From: Buxus sempervirens
Taxonomy: Eukaryota > Streptophyta > Magnoliopsida > Buxales > Buxaceae
Direction: 5' to 3'
Assembly: GCA_947561395.2 (NCBI GenBank)
Contig: OX387193.1
Location: 36,344,255 to 36,408,254 of the forward strand
DNA length: 64,000 nucleotides
The translations under genes were made by a program, and so were the position numbers. Positions 33,045-49,337 of the stretch are shown here, one piece after another (position 1 is the first letter of the stretch; each line of letters begins with the position of its first letter). The notes beneath the pieces were generated by a model. That model searched no databases and was not told the origin of the DNA. It saw only the letters and a program-made list of their open reading frames with translations.

Positions 33045-34458
33045 CAGTTCTAACATGCTTCACGAGATAAGCAAGAAACAGTGCGGAATTTAACTCAGGC
33101 ACACATGGTGTGTGGTCCTAAGGGTTGGCGCCAATGAAGGCGCGACTCCAAGACGTACTTGTGTAGAGGAGCACATTCAAGTCCTGATCAGTCTTTCTGT
33201 CTTTCATTTGTTCTTTCATCTGCTTCCGGTGTAGGACCACAGCAAAAATTACAACTTGCCATCGAGGGCGAAGGTTTACAAGATATTTACAAAAACTTCA
33301 AAGATTTCATCCTTAAGGCTGTTGGGAGCCAAAAGGGAGGATACAAATTGCTTTCCAAGCGGGTAGGCTAAAAATTCCTAGATCTAGGGTTTAGTGCCCT
33401 TATTCTGATCTGGCATGCTTTCATCTGTTTGTCTGATCTGGCCGGCTTTCGTCTCCTCTAAAAGACCGATCTGGACTTAAAGTGCTCCCAGCGGACTCTA
33501 ATGGGTCAAGACCCATAGCATACAGGACTCCATGCATGGATCTGGCGTAGTTCCCCTGATCAAAATTAGGTGAGCTTCCTAAATTAGGGTTGAGGTCGCC
33601 CATGATCTAGGGCTTACTCAATTTGATGCAAAAGGCGGGGGTTGCTGCCCCTAATGGACTCTGGATTTTATTCCAATTTTACTCCTCTTATACTCACCAT
33701 TCACAACATTCTCACCCTCGCATGCTCAATGTATAGTTTATTCAGAAGCGTTAGGTGGGGAAGGATACCCAGCCTGAGACATAAGCCTACAAGGGTCTGG
33801 ACCAGTACTGGATCCTCGCGTATCACGGCAAGAAACCAGTGGTGCTAATGGACTCCAGAAAGCTGGGGGGATGGGTTTACCCTACTTTCCCCGGCAAGCC
33901 ACGGGAGCGTAGGTGCTAATACCATCCCAAAGATCAGTTCATAGGAATCAGAAGGGTAGGCTGCTAGAGAGGTCTAGGTTTTGGTAAAGAAGTTGCAACA
34001 TCCGCTCTCATTAATTCAAGGTCGGATCATCCACGCAGTCTCCCTCGTGCATGTCACCCCACGCAGTTTATCACACAAGAATGGAAAATAAAATAAAAAA
34101 TCCATCCACGGTGTGGTGGTGTGCCCGTGTGTGCAGTTGGGCTGCGTGCTGTGTCTACACGGGTGAATTTTGTCTGGATTTTGTTGATAAAGGGATTGTT
34201 ACTGCCTTGTATAGTAAGGTGCAGAATTAGCACGCAATACGAGGTTCTGGGAGAGTCCCCAGGTAAGTGGGGGGTCACAAGGGACCGCTTAAATCCCACT
34301 TGCCTTAGGCAATTATCGCATCCCTTTGACAGGACACCCTAGAACGCGTAATTACGCGTATTCTGTATCTTACTAAACGAGGTAGTAAGAAACCCTAAAT
34401 ATCAACTAAATCTCTCTTTATGTTGACTCATCTGACCAGGGTCCTAATGGGCTGATCC
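33045..34458 (-). other. E1 leader between primer-binding site and ORF1
   Basis: Reversed counterpart of 13456-14961 with scattered differences. No coding region is supported. Confidence 0.75.
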
Positions 34459-34477
34459 GTCCCCAGTGGAGTCGCCA
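34459..34477 (-). promoter_or_regulatory. primer-binding site of E1
   Basis: It is identical to the E2 site, three bases from the LTR end. Confidence 0.85.
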
Positions 34478-34480
34478 GGC

Positions 34481-36770
34481 TGTGCGCGCGTCGGAAACGC
34501 GGCACGGGAAAGTTCAGAGTCGCCACCGCCTGATGGGGTGCAGGCGGACACCTGGGTGCCTAACCTTGTCTATTAGGGCTTTTTGGTCTGCGGCTTTGAG
34601 ATTCTAAGTAGGGTTTCGGTTGCGGTCCGGGGAAGTCCGTAGACACCCTGGTCCACCCCGTCAGGTGACGGGTCCCTTAGGTTTATCCTGGTTTGATTCA
34701 GCTCACTTTGGTCTCACCTGATTCCTAATCCGATATGCAGTTTGTTTAAGTCTAGCGGGACCACCTGAGTGGTGTGGGTCCCTTTAACTGCTTTTATCTT
34801 GATTAATTAGGTGATATGGGTCTGGTTGGGTGGGCCCCATTGGAAGGCCCCTGGTGTCCTTGGTGGGCTTAGTCAAGCCCATGTACCCTTGTAGGCCTCA
34901 GTCTAAGCCCGAGAGGCCCTTAGGATTTTTGGTTCAATGAGTTGATTTTATTTCGGAGTTCAAGTTGGATTATTAAGTGATTTATATGCAAAGCGGGCCG
35001 GATTGGTTTGCGGGCCCCTTAGGTGGGTCCACATGGTGGCCAAATAATTTAGATTTATCTTTTTAATTTTCCAAAGTGAGTTGGACACTGGGCTTGGGGC
35101 CCGTAGTCCAAATCTGGGCCTGTAAGCCCAAGTTATCAGACGTTAGGGTTTGCACCCTTCCTTGGTTCGGTTGGTGGGCTTTGGCGGGCCCGGTAGGCCC
35201 TTGCCCTTGGTCTCGGCCAAACCACGCAATTCTTGCATCAATTTCATGAGTCTGGTTCGGGTGGACCGCCTTAAGTTTGGCCCGCCCGGTTTAGTCGGTT
35301 AATTTTGCTTACCTTGATTAAGTTGCATGCATACATGTTTATTGGGCCGGGTGGGCCCCGTTGGGAGGCCCACTGGAAATCAGGTTGGACCGAAGGTCCA
35401 AGTCCCATGTTGGGTTTCCGGGTGACCCGGAAACCCTGTTGGTTTATCCGGTTCGGTTCGGAAATAGCACTCACATCCAGCAATAATCATAGAAAAATAT
35501 ACAAAGATGACACTTGTCAAGGAGAGACTAACTCACTATGCTGGGTCCAAGGGGAGGTACCCGGGGCCCCTGTGGGCGGAGCGAAGCGGAGCCCACGGGG
35601 TGGGGTACCTTCCCGCACCAAGGAACTAGTTGGACGCGCAGCGAACAAAGGGGGTGGGGGGTGCGGGGGGCGAAGCCCCTGAGACAAGGAGGGTTCGAGT
35701 GGGGAAGAAACTTGGGCACGGCACCTGAGCCAACGGGAACTCCCAGCCAAAAATCCTCCAACCAAATTTTTTCGAACCCAAAAATCTTCGAACCCTAAAA
35801 TCCCCGAACCCTTTGAGCGAAAAGTCACGTGGCTTATATAAGGGAAAAAAAGGGGGGCGCTCACTCGCGTGCCACATCCGCGCGAGCGGCATAATGATGA
35901 AAAATCATTTAATGCCGCCGCTCGCCGGTCGTGAAAATCTAAAAAATTCAGATTTAGTCCCTGGCAATTTTTGGTTTAATCCGATATTCTCGGATTTTTA
36001 CAGATTTAGTCCCTGGGATATTTCAAATGTTTGGATATTTACGGATTTGATCCCCGAGATATTTTCCTGCGCAACTCGCCACGTGTGCAGTTCGCCAGTT
36101 TGCTACTCGGAAACTTTGTCAGCTCATATTTTCTTCATCCGGGCTCCGATCTGGGCAAACTCAGTTGCGTTAGAATCGTATCGGAGCCCTCCATCCCATG
36201 ACCTAGGGGTAGGCCTCTGGATCGGATTTTAGCTGAAAGTCAACTTTTGGCTCTGCTCAAGTTTGACTGCCCGTAGAACCCTCATCCGGACCCCGATTCC
36301 TGCAAACTCAGTTGCGTTGGAACCGTGTCGAGATTCTCTATCCAATCACCTAGGGGTAGGCCTCTGGATCGGATTTTATCAGAAAAGTCAACTTTTGGCT
36401 CTGCTCAAGTTTGACCGCCCGCAAAACCTTCATCCGGACCCCGATTCCTACAAACTCAGTTGCGTTGGAACCGTGTCGAGATTCTCTATCCAATGACCTA
36501 GGGGTAGGCCTCTGGATCGGATTTTAGCAGAAAGTCAACTTTTGGCTCGGCTCAAGTTTGACCGCCTGCAGAACCTTCATCCGGACCCCGATTCCTGCAA
36601 ACTCAGTTGCGTTGGAACAGTGTCGAGATTCTCTATCCAATGGCATAAAACGAGGTGGCCAATTTTCATTCGATCAAAAAAGTCAACTTTTCACCCCTTA
36701 GGGTTTGACTTTCTGTCCAATGTTTACATTTTTGGTTTTTTTCTGGGAGCGCAAAAATGAGGTGCTTACA
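34481..36770 (-). mobile_element. 5' LTR of E1 (2290 bp)
   Basis: On the minus strand it starts TGTAAGCACC (36770) and ends CGCGCACA (34481). It aligns with the E2 LTRs over most of its length but is clearly more diverged, and it lacks the 1.15 kb segment of the E2 3' LTR. A TATA box (TTATATAAG) lies at about 35834-35842. The flanking bases at 36771-36775 (ATGTG) should be the target duplication, but the other copy is outside the window. Confidence 0.92.
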
Positions 36771-38049
36771 ATGTGTTGAGCTTGTGATCCAAGGACTGAG
36801 CATACGAGTCTAAGTACTATAGTTGTAGTCCTGGTCGAAGTCTATAGTTTTGGCCAAACAGTATACTGATTAGACTTGCAAAATAATACAAATGGTTTAT
36901 CAAATTAATCAGATTGATACGGTTTTAAGTTATGAAATGATTTGTATGTTCTAGTTGATTATTATTGTAAGTGTTTCAAACCTTATTGTAAATTCTTGCT
37001 ATAGTGAGATACTAGGTTTATCTCACCTACACTTGTTTACTTGTGATGCATTATGATTTGAGATATATCCGCATATGTATTTAATCTATAATGTGATGAC
37101 TTACTAGGATCTCCGACCTCATTTATTTTATTTATGTAGACTGTGCAAATTCCAGAGTATTGTCAGTTGTTGTCAACTAGATCCAGATCTAGAGGTAGTT
37201 GTTGCAATCCTCATTATTATATTTAAATTGCACATTTCAAGATGATGATATTTAGATAGATATTTGATTAAGTCTTCCGCTTTATCATTATTTGATTTAT
37301 TGCACTCTGATATTGTTAACGAGCTTGAGTTATCTGTTGATATCAGATGATTGGTATTGTTCAGAGGTAAGTGAATTAGGGTTTTATTTATTTCTTAATC
37401 TATGATTAAGATTAAGATTTACTTTTCGCCCAACATACCAATTCTCGTAATTTTGTGGTTTAGGCCATAGGATGCTAGAATTGAAATGGTGTATATCACA
37501 TGGGTCTTCACTGTACATTGTTTTAAATGAGTTAATTTATCATTAATTTTGTCATACCTAGAGATTACACTGGGTACAAAAGACTAAGGATGGTAGGGAT
37601 TGGCCTTTTGTTAGGTCTTGAGAAAAATAGGAAACTAAACCCCTATGTGTATATTACAAACCAAAATTAGATGCAAAGGGTTTGGTTTTGTGCATTCTCC
37701 TGGTTTTAACTGACAACTCAAACCATCCTCATGTAGGGTTTGATTTAAATATTTGTATATATAGTTTGGTTCATTTTGATTTATAAACCTTAAATCCGAA
37801 ACGGGACAAGATATAATAAGATCAATTACAATTTCTAACTTTTCCCCAAATGTGAACTGCGCGCATCGCACGTGCCTTTCCTGGTTTTATTTACTAATGA
37901 AAAAAATAAAAATACGAAAAAAAATAAAAAGAAAAAACTGGTTGGTTGCAACTCTATACAGCAATACATGAGCTGAATGGGGTGCGTGCGCGCATAGTTG
38001 CGTGCGTGCGTGTGTAAGTGCAATTCCTCGTTGATTATCAAGGGAGAAT
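36771..38049. other. spacer between E1 and GAPA
   Basis: AT-rich sequence without a supported gene. 36771-37440 resembles the 3' ends of plant LTRs in general style (TTTATCTCACC, ACTTACTAGG) and may be an old LTR remnant. A short GTGC-rich run lies at 37980-38020. Confidence 0.4.
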
Positions 38050-38310
38050 GTGTCAGATGACAGCTTGGACATGGACACAAAACGAAGCATCTACAACCAT
38101 TCGTTCAATGAAAGGCTATCCATAATCTAATCCAATCCTTTTATTCCCCAAACACCTCTGATTCAAACTCCACGTTGAGCATCTGAGTCAGATGATAGAT
38201 TGGGGAGGTACACAACAAGAACTAACTACAACCATTCGTTCGATGAGAGGCTATCCATAATGTGATCCTATCCTTTTAGTCTCAAATGCTGCTTCAAACC
38301 CCACATTTTT
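38050..38310 (+). promoter_or_regulatory. diverged tandem duplication in the GAPA promoter
   Basis: 38050-38175 and 38185-38310 are related direct copies offset by about 135 bp. The best-kept core is CTACAACCATTCGTTC(A/G)ATGA(A/G)AGGCTATCCATAAT at 38091-38147 and 38226-38280. It contains ATGAAAG/ATGAGAG, similar to the 'Gap box' known from light-regulated GAPA/GAPB promoters, and ATCC runs that read as GGAT/GATA-like on the other strand. No clear TATA box is seen. Confidence 0.6.
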
Positions 38311-38349
38311 CCACCTCCCTTGTTACTGCTGCTACTAAAATTTGCAACC

Positions 38350-41501
<3,152 letters not shown>

Positions 41502-42362
41502 TTGCTCAAAATTATCCTCCAACAAACATACTCCACTCCTTAGCCAAAATTTTCTTACAGGGATGGTCAATCTGATCTGGGCAGTGTGAGGAAAAAAATT
41601 ATATCTATCATTTTGTCAAATATGAAAAGATGTGTAACGATTATCCTCCTCTTTCTTTCTTTTCCATGCATTTTTTCTCCTAATAAATTTTATGCTCCCA
41701 TAAATTTTGTCGTGATTATATTTTTCCCTTCAACTATAGCTTTTGAATTTGATACCTGCAAGAAATTTTGTTGCAACAAGTCCTCTGAATAATTTCATGA
41801 CATTTAACTTGGAAAGCATGAAACCAACTTGTTAAAAGAGGTTTTCCAACGTGAACCAGCTTTGAAAAATGCCAATTATTTTCTTTTAACCTTTTCCAAG
41901 CATTGTCTGCTTACATTTCTGCAATAAACTTCTTGTGCTACTTATCTTAATATATTTTAACCTTGAAAATTACAAGTTAAGGGTATAGATGGCAAACGGG
42001 CATACAGGTTGTTGAGAGCGAACTTATGATATAAATTAACATAAATAACCTTCAATTTGTTTAGCGAGATTAAAGTAGCTTGAATCTTGCATCTTCAACC
42101 ACACAAATTCACAGATCTTGTCAAAGTGTCCAAAATCTATATATATAACAAATTTTCATTTTTTTTTGTAGCAAAAGTTGAGCGTGCATTAAACATAAAA
42201 TTGTATCTAACCAAGTAAATAGACCAAGAGTCCTGTGATTGGATGTGTGATAGAATCTACTATTCTAGGAATATCAATAAACAAAATTATTATATTTACT
42301 CAGGTTTGAGCTCCCTCCTACAAACTAGAATTAAAGTACTAGTATTACTCTCTGAAAAATGA
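41502..42362 (+). other. GAPA 3' flank and spacer
   Basis: AT-rich 3' untranslated region and spacer. AATAAA at 41682-41687, about 180 bp after the stop, is a plausible poly(A) signal. No further gene is supported. Confidence 0.6.
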
Positions 42363-43300
42363 GTGTGCACACCTCAGGAAAAAGCGGCTGTGTAGTGTAA
42401 GGAGTCACCACTACCTGAAAGGGTGCAAGTAGACATCTGGTCCTAGAAGTCTGTCTAGGGCTTGGTCTACATTAAGAGTTCTGGGTAAGGCTCGGTTATG
42501 GTTCGGGAAAGTTTTTAGACACACTGGTCCGTCCTATCAAAGATGGGTCCCATGGGCTATCCCTGATTGGATTTTATCAAGTCAAATATTTTTCTCACCT
42601 GTCCTATGCCTACATGCTAGTATTTTAGGTCTATCTGGGAGTCAAGTTCGGTCCTTTTGATTCAATTATGTCCAAGTGTATCAAGTGAGTTTGACTGATG
42701 GGCTGGTTGCAAGCCAAATGTCCTCTTTGGGTTTTGGGAACCCTTTAGAAAGTTTGATTAGGTTTGGTTAATTTTAACCATGTGGCATGTTGCCTTAATT
42801 TCATTAAGTGAGTCTGTGATGCTCTTGTGGGTCACTTCGTGGGCCCCACAATGGTATCCCCATTTCATTTATCTTTGATTATGTTTGATGCCAATGTGGT
42901 CTAGGGATTGGCTTGGGGCCTTCCCTAGGCATAGGTTTAGAAGCTAAGTCTTGTGAGAGGTGAAGGGATAGGATCCCCTTCCTTGGTATGATTGGGTGAT
43001 CCTCTCCCTTTTGAGAAAGAGAAGGATACGGCCTGGTAAGCCTTTACCTTTGGTCTATAGCCAAACCATGTATCTTACTAGCATGGTTGCTTTTTTGGCC
43101 TTGAGTTTGGGCCTTTGAAAGTGTGGCCTTTATTTACTTTTATTTATTGTTTATTTAACCTTGAGTGAAGTGAGTTGGAATGGGTGGGCCCCGTTGGAAG
43201 GCCCACCGGAATCACATTTGGGCCCATGAAGGCCCAAGTCCCATTTTGGGCTTAAGGGTGACCCAAAAGCCCTTGTGGTTTATTGGTTTGATTTTACGTT
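42363..43300 (-). mobile_element. old, degraded LTR fragment of the Tat family
   Basis: On the minus strand it matches the last ~900 bp of the E1/E2-type LTRs, including the GGAGTCACCA..CCTGAAAGGGTGCA region (compare 34515-34550), CCGTTGGAAGGCCCAC and the GGTGACCC segment. Divergence is much higher than between E1 and E2. Confidence 0.7.
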
Positions 43301-43319
43301 GATTTTAAAGCCTTAAACA

Positions 43320-44397
43320 ATGAAAAATCCCATTTCTGTAATTTTTTGGGTTAAACCAATCATTCAAATTGGTTAGCCTACTTTTTATGAATAACCAAAA
43401 TTGACTATCGGTTATTGTAGATTTTTCTATGTAACCAATATTCAGTCTAATCACAATGTATATGCAAAAATCTTTTAACGAATCTTTTCTAAATTAAATC
43501 AATAATCTCCTCATGAGAATCAAATCCAAACCGTACAGTCAATCTCATGATGAGACTCAAATCCAAGCCAAACAGTTGTGACATTACCGAACTTGTGAAA
43601 TATGACCACTTTGAAAGGTCAAGACCTTGTCCAACAAATCCAGTCTAAGAACAAACTGCAACATATCTGGTACCATATCATTACCCTCATGATGGAATGT
43701 AAGAAACCTCACCCTCATGGTGGAAATTGAATTGCTGCAGCTCATCCCTCATGAAAAGCCTCTCCATCATAAAGGAAATGCATAAAGGAACTAGACTTAA
43801 TCCAAATAAAGATAGACATACTTCACTAATAACTAAACTATGGATCTATGATGAGCTAAGACCGCTAGACACAATTAAAACCAAAACTTGTGGTCCTCAT
43901 AACCAAATCAATGTATAATATAACATAGTGCCCTCATAGCAAGTAACCAAGAATCATAGCCCTCATGGTCAATTCAAAGTCAATAATGTCCTCTTGGCAA
44001 AACCACTCCTTCTTTGAGGTAATTTAATATTCACTGCCCTCATGGCAAATATACTCCATCATGAAAAACAAATAACAATAAAACCATCTCCCTCATGGAG
44101 AAAACCAATTTACTCAAAAACTGTCAAAACCCAAGAAATAAGATCAATATACCCAAATATGTAGGAAAATACTTTTGTACAATTCCAGAACTTAAAACAA
44201 CTTCAAAACATACTTTTACAAGTGTGGAAACGCACCAATTCCCAAACAAATCAATATAAAATTCATTTTCCCTCTTAGAACCAAAACATGAGCTATTTCA
44301 GTAGAACTACCAAAAATCTTGTATAATTTTTATAAAATTATTCGACCACTGACACACTCATAAATACCCAAATCTTATTTGTACATGTGTTGGATTT
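43320..44397 (-). mobile_element. LTR fragment related to solo LTR E
   Basis: 43690-43820 on the minus strand matches 58680-58810 in LTR E (CCACCATGAGGGTGAGGT, the following CTGCAGCA, and CCTCCATGATGGAGAGG equivalents). Several CCCTCATGG motifs follow to 44100. Neither end is preserved. Confidence 0.65.
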
Positions 44398-45085
44398 TGT
44401 AAGGCCTCGAAAATTTTCAGAAATTTTTCATTAAATAATAATCAGTATTTTATTGTGGATTTTATTGATGGTTTGTAATGGAATATATAGGTGATCATAT
44501 TGATGAAGGAGATTAGGAGTTTGATGCAAATCCAACCGTTGGATCATGAAATAAAGGGGTAAGTATTAAATTAAGGCTATCTTTTAATTTGATTGGTTAG
44601 AAGTATATGAGTTGATGGATAGGAGATACATGGGATCATAAGAATTAAAATAGGAGTTTATTGAGAGAGTATACGACTAATCGTATACCTATTCTCTTTG
44701 TATTCTCTTGCGGCTAAAAGGAAAAGAAAAGAGACCGAGAGAGAGGTGTGCGCACTTGTTTACGGTCGCACGACGAGGCGCATGCAAAACGATGCATGCC
44801 TCGGGATTTGTTTGGAGTTGCCACTGCCTGATAGGGTACAGGCAGACACCTGGGTGCCTAAGTTTTCTATTAAGGCTTGGCCTGCGGCTTGAGATTCTAA
44901 GTAAGTTCTCTATTGCGGTCCGGGGAATTCCGTAGACACCCCAGTCCACCCCGTCGGATGACGGGTCCCATAGTTATCCTGGTGTAGACACCCCAAATTG
45001 CACTACAAAATGAGAAAATAATAAAAACATGTAATTAGAGCTTAAAACAGGTTAAAAATGCATAAAAATTGAATAAACAGGCTTT

Positions 45086-45175
45086 GCCCGTATTTCATTC
45101 ACGGGCCGGTCGCGCCCGAAATCAATCTACGGTCAGGCGCGCTCGTAGTAACTATACGGTCACCATTGGACCGTA
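45086..45175 (+). repeat. palindromes upstream of TATA in LTR B
   Basis: GCCCGT..ACGGGC (45086-45106) and TACGGTC..GACCGTA (45155-45175), about 215 bp before TATAAATA. Confidence 0.7.
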
Positions 45176-45569
45176 GTGCATTTATGGTCACTAAAGACAC
45201 GTGCGAGTTTTGTCCTTCTCTCGATTTCCGAGCTTTATCTTTAGTCCAATATATCTTTAAATAAGCGAATTACGTATTTTATTCGCTGAAGCCACCTTGG
45301 TTGGCTATGGATGGGCATTACCTCCAATTTTCACTCTATCCTGAGGATCAGGATATATCCTTCTGGACCAGCCTTGCCCCTGGGTGTGTCTATAAATAGA
45401 GGCTCTCTCCTCTAGCTAAGGGCCACGAAATTTTGAGTCCAAGGAATTCTAAGAAGCTCCAAGAGAAGAGAAGAACTCCTGCTGCCTGCCTGCTCAATCC
45501 AGGTAAGTCCCCTATCCCTTTTTATTTTCTGTCTTCAATTCTAGAAGTAATAGGATCATCTCTATTGCT

Positions 45570-45850
45570 GTAGAATAAGGCCATATCTGTTTTCGTATTC
45601 CTAAACTTGTCTCTAAGTACCTCAAGAGTCTCTCTAGCCGTAAAACGTGAAGAGAGAACTAAGGGAAAGGGGAACAGGTGGATCCTTAGAATAGAACCCC
45701 ATATATGTTTTCTTTCATAGAATAAGGCCTGTGATTGTGTTTGTGTAACCAAACCTATCTCTAAGTACCTCAAGAGTCTCTCTAGCCGTAAAACGTGAAG
45801 AGAGAACTAGGGGAAAGGGGAACAGGTGGATCCGTAGGGTAGACCCCCAT
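45570..45850 (+). repeat. ~148-bp tandem duplication in LTR B
   Basis: The stretch with CTCTAAGTACCTCAAGAG, CGTAAAACGTGAAGAGAGAA and GGAACAGGTGGATCC appears at about 45611 and 45759. Confidence 0.85.
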
Positions 45851-46925
45851 GTGCTCAAATCTGTGAGATGTGACTATTTTGAATATCCTGATCATGTTTT
45901 AATGCTTTTATGATGAATCTGAATGAATCACATGAATCTATGATGTTTATAGCATGAGATCCCCACTTTTTGATAAAATTTGGATTTTCCACATATTTGC
46001 ACCTACAGCACTGTTTTCGTGATTTTTGGTGGTTTTAGGCTAAGATCCTGGATTTATCATGATCAATATGGTAGATCTGAATCCAGAAGCCTGAAAATAA
46101 ATTCTAGGGTTTCATGATGTGGTTGTTAAATTGTTTTTCATTATTGAGATAAGACCCTACGGTCTAAATTCTCCCTTTTTGGTGTTTTTCATCAACGTGG
46201 GTATTTTTGGTTTTGATTTTCAGATTTAATGTGAAATTTGGGCTTTATCTATGTCCTGGACTATTCAAGTTCAATTTTGAAATATTTTATAAAAATCATA
46301 TTTTTCTAGATTTCTAGAATTTGACTTGAAGCCAGATTTTTGGATTTTTCACTTTAAATTGATTTTATTTGATTTTATCTCAATTTTGTTTTGATCATAA
46401 AACCCTAGGAATGGTATGATCATGTTTGATAGTTCTGGATCAATCAGACTATTCATATGAAAAAACCATATATTTTTCCCTTTTTTGTGATTTTGTGTGA
46501 TTTTTATAGCAAGCTTTTTCCTTTATTTTAAACATGAACAATACCTGGCAACCACCTTGTGTGGATGAATAGGGGTGCCTAACACCTTCCCCTGTTCATA
46601 ACCTAATCCCCTTACCCATCTCTGGTTGTTTTTTTTTAGGAGGGATATTTTGCCCTAAAATTTGCCTTTTTGTGCTTATTTAATATTTTGGTGTCCATTC
46701 ACACCTAAATTGAATGGTGGCGACTCTTTGTTTGATCCAATCCCGTGTGATGATTGAGGAAATCATTAAATTGATTTTTCCATGTCTCACACCTGGTTTG
46801 AGTCAACTCTTTCGTCTTTCACTCACCCGATTCCTAATCCAGCATGCCACTTGGTTAAGTCTTACGGGACCACCGAAGTGGTGTGGGTCCCTTTACTTGA
46901 TTTTATCTTTTCTTTATTTAGGGTG

Positions 46926-49337
46926 TGTTAGCACCTGATTTTTGCACCCCCAAAATAAAGAAAAATGAAAAGTCAAACTAAAAGTCAAACCCTGAGGGGG
47001 TCAAAATTTGACTTTTTGATTCAAGTGAATTTGGCCATCAAACTTCATCTCATTGAAAAGAGCATTTCGACACGATTCTAACGCAACCGAATTTGCTGGA
47101 ATCGGAGTCCAGATGGAAAAGATATGAGCTGGTCAAACTTTTGGGGAGACCCCAATTCAACTGCCAAACTTGACCCCAGTGGACAGGTGGTTCCGAGCCG
47201 GTTCCAACAACACTAAGTTTGCTGAAATCGGACACCGGATGAAGAAGTTATGAGCAGTTAAAGTTTCAGAAAAACTGCCCATGTGGCAAAAAAGGCAGCA
47301 AAAATGGAATAAACCAATAAAGTAAATAAGATAAATGTGTTTAATAATATTTTAATAAAGAGAATCTCGTTTATATAATAAAATAATCATAAAATCGAAT
47401 GTAAATCTTGCAAAAAACCAAATTGAATAAAGATTTGAAATCCAAATATTTTTAAAATGTGCTGGACCGTATTTACATTACGGGCAGGGCATGCCCGTAT
47501 TTAAAGTACGGGCACACTTCTAGAAGGAAACACGCGTCGCTGTACGGCGGGACACGCGTCCCGTACGGAAGAATCTGCGATAATTACAAATATTCGTTTT
47601 TCGCCCGTATTTGAATTACGGGCAAGGCACGCCCGTACTTGAAGTACGGGCAAGGCATGCCCGTAGTTCAAATACGGGCACGGGAATTTTGCCTATAAAT
47701 AGAGAGGCCACCCCCTTCATTTGGACAAGCCCTCTCCTCTGGCCTACCCCCTTTCCCCCCTGGTGCTTCCCCCGGCCAAGTCCTGCCCAATTGCCACCAC
47801 CCTACCCAAGCCAATATAATGTCCAAAATACCCTTGTCACCCCAAAACCATGCTCAAACACCCAAAACCTTGTCTAAATTTTGACTCCTCAACTTCTTGG
47901 ATTGAGGAACTTAACCAGACCCTTTCCACATCATTTTAAGAATTCCCGGAGGACGCGGAAGCGCTGCTCAAATTTCCGGAGAACCAAAACATCAATCAAA
48001 CAATCAACTACATTGTAAGTATGTCCTCTTTTGAATTAAAGTGAATTTTGATTTCATTCTTCTCTTATTCACTACTTCTTGTCATTATATGCTACATCTA
48101 ACATGTTTTTGAGTGTTGTATGTAATAAGGAATTGCATACAAAAGTAATCCTTCTCATGCAAAAAGGGGACTTGATAACAAAAGGTTATCTAAAATGCCT
48201 CAAAAAGTGAACTTAATCCCATTTGATCGTCATTGTGGGAAGAAGATTGAAGGTTTTTTTTTAACATCTGATATTCCCTGTAATCTCCCCTTTTCCCCCC
48301 CTTAATGATGGCTATGGTTGCTTAAGCAAACAAAAAGAAGAAGGTAGCCCATGACCCCAAAGAAAGTGAAAAGAGAAGAAATGGCTTTATAAGCCAAATG
48401 AAGAAAATGTAAAACATGGGAGGAGAGCAGAAGCCATTGGAGGTCCCAAGAAAGCCACGGAACTGATCCAGATTGAAATCGGCAGCAAACATGCAAACCA
48501 AGTCGTGCCCGTAAACTCAGGTCGGTCCAGCCTGGACCGTGTTTGATTCACGGACACGGGAGACCGTAATTAATTCACGGTCAAGGCGGACCGTAGAGAA
48601 AACACGGGCAGACATAAAAATAATGTAAAAAGTGTAATTTCTTGGTCTGGTTTGACTTGATCCGGCCTAAGCCGGCTTGAACCACCCCCTTTAACCATTT
48701 GGGCTATCTTAAGACCATTTTTGGACTTTGGGCCCATCAAGACCCCTTTGGCCCACTTGTGGGGCCCACATTTTGACTGGCCTATACCAGGCCCGTTTTC
48801 AACAAACAGGCCCAGGCCCCTTAACCCTTGGCTAATGGGCCCGTACCAAGCCCATTAAGCCCAAATAAATTGTAAATAAATAAACTTTAAATAACCAAAT
48901 GGGTTACCCAATAACCCAACTGGGCCCAAGGCCCAACCATGGTAGCCCGCGGGTCTTCCAACGGGACCCGGGTCCGACCCATTCCACTTAGATAAATAAA
49001 AAAGATAAAATCAAAAAAGGGACCCACACCTCCAGCAGGCCCCGCCGGACCTAACAAGTCAGCATGCTGGTCTAGGAAAAGGGTGAAATTGACTCAAAAA
49101 CCAGGGAGACCCGAGGGACCCGTCAAACCGACGGGGCGGGCTGGGGTGTCTTAAGGCTTCCCCGGACGTAACCGAGGACTTAGCTAGATCTCTAATAAGC
49201 CGCAGACCAGACTTAGACCCGGATAGGGCAATCACCGTGTCTGCCTGCACCTCTCAGGCAGTGGCGACTCCGAAAGTCCCGAGGCACGCACGAACTCCAC
49301 GTGCGCCCCGTGTGCGATCCAGATTTAGGTGCGCACA
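46926..49337 (+). mobile_element. solo LTR C (2412 bp, Tat family) inside LTR A
   Basis: It starts TGTTAGCACC and ends GTGCGCACA; GGGTG is duplicated at 46921-46925 and 49338-49342. Its first 350 bp and last 500 bp match E1/E2-type LTRs in plus orientation, so it is a relative of its host LTR A inserted in the opposite direction. TATAAATA is at 47694-47701; a GTAAGTAT donor-like site is near 48015. Confidence 0.87.
47484..47684 (+). repeat. GCCCGTA/TACGGGC palindromes upstream of TATA in LTR C
   Basis: At least five inverted pairs, for example GCCCGTATTT..AGTACGGGC and GCCCGTATTTGAATTACGGGC-like units, ending 10 bp before the TATA box. A related set (CGTGCCCGTA, GACCGT, ACGGTC) lies at 48508-48617, about 0.8 kb downstream. 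Confidence 0.85.

Larger units (their letters stand above)
1..36770 (-). mobile_element. Tat/Ogre-type Ty3/gypsy retrotransposon E1, left end outside the window, twice interrupted
   Basis: Read on the minus strand, this is one element: 5' LTR (34481-36770), primer-binding site, leader, ORF1, two repeat arrays, then gag-pol running off the left edge. ORF1 is cut into three pieces by solo LTR D (8550-10050) and by element E2 (11074-32568). Both insertions show 5-bp target duplications that rejoin ORF1 exactly. The order of parts and the protein sequence match E2 throughout, so both belong to one family. The coding regions hold several stops and a tandem duplication, so E1 is an older, inactive copy. 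The 3' LTR is not in the window. Confidence 0.9.
44983..46791 (+). mobile_element. solo LTR B (1809 bp) inside LTR A
   Basis: It starts TGTAGACACC and ends TGTCTCACA, with CCTGG duplicated on both sides (44978-44982, 46792-46796). TATAAATA is at 45391-45398, with CAG/GTAAGT at about 45500-45508. No coding capacity. Family not recognised. Confidence 0.87.

Noticed and set aside
37980..38020. Z-DNA-like GTGC run as a GAPA regulatory site
   Set aside because: It is a short simple repeat and nothing else supports a function.
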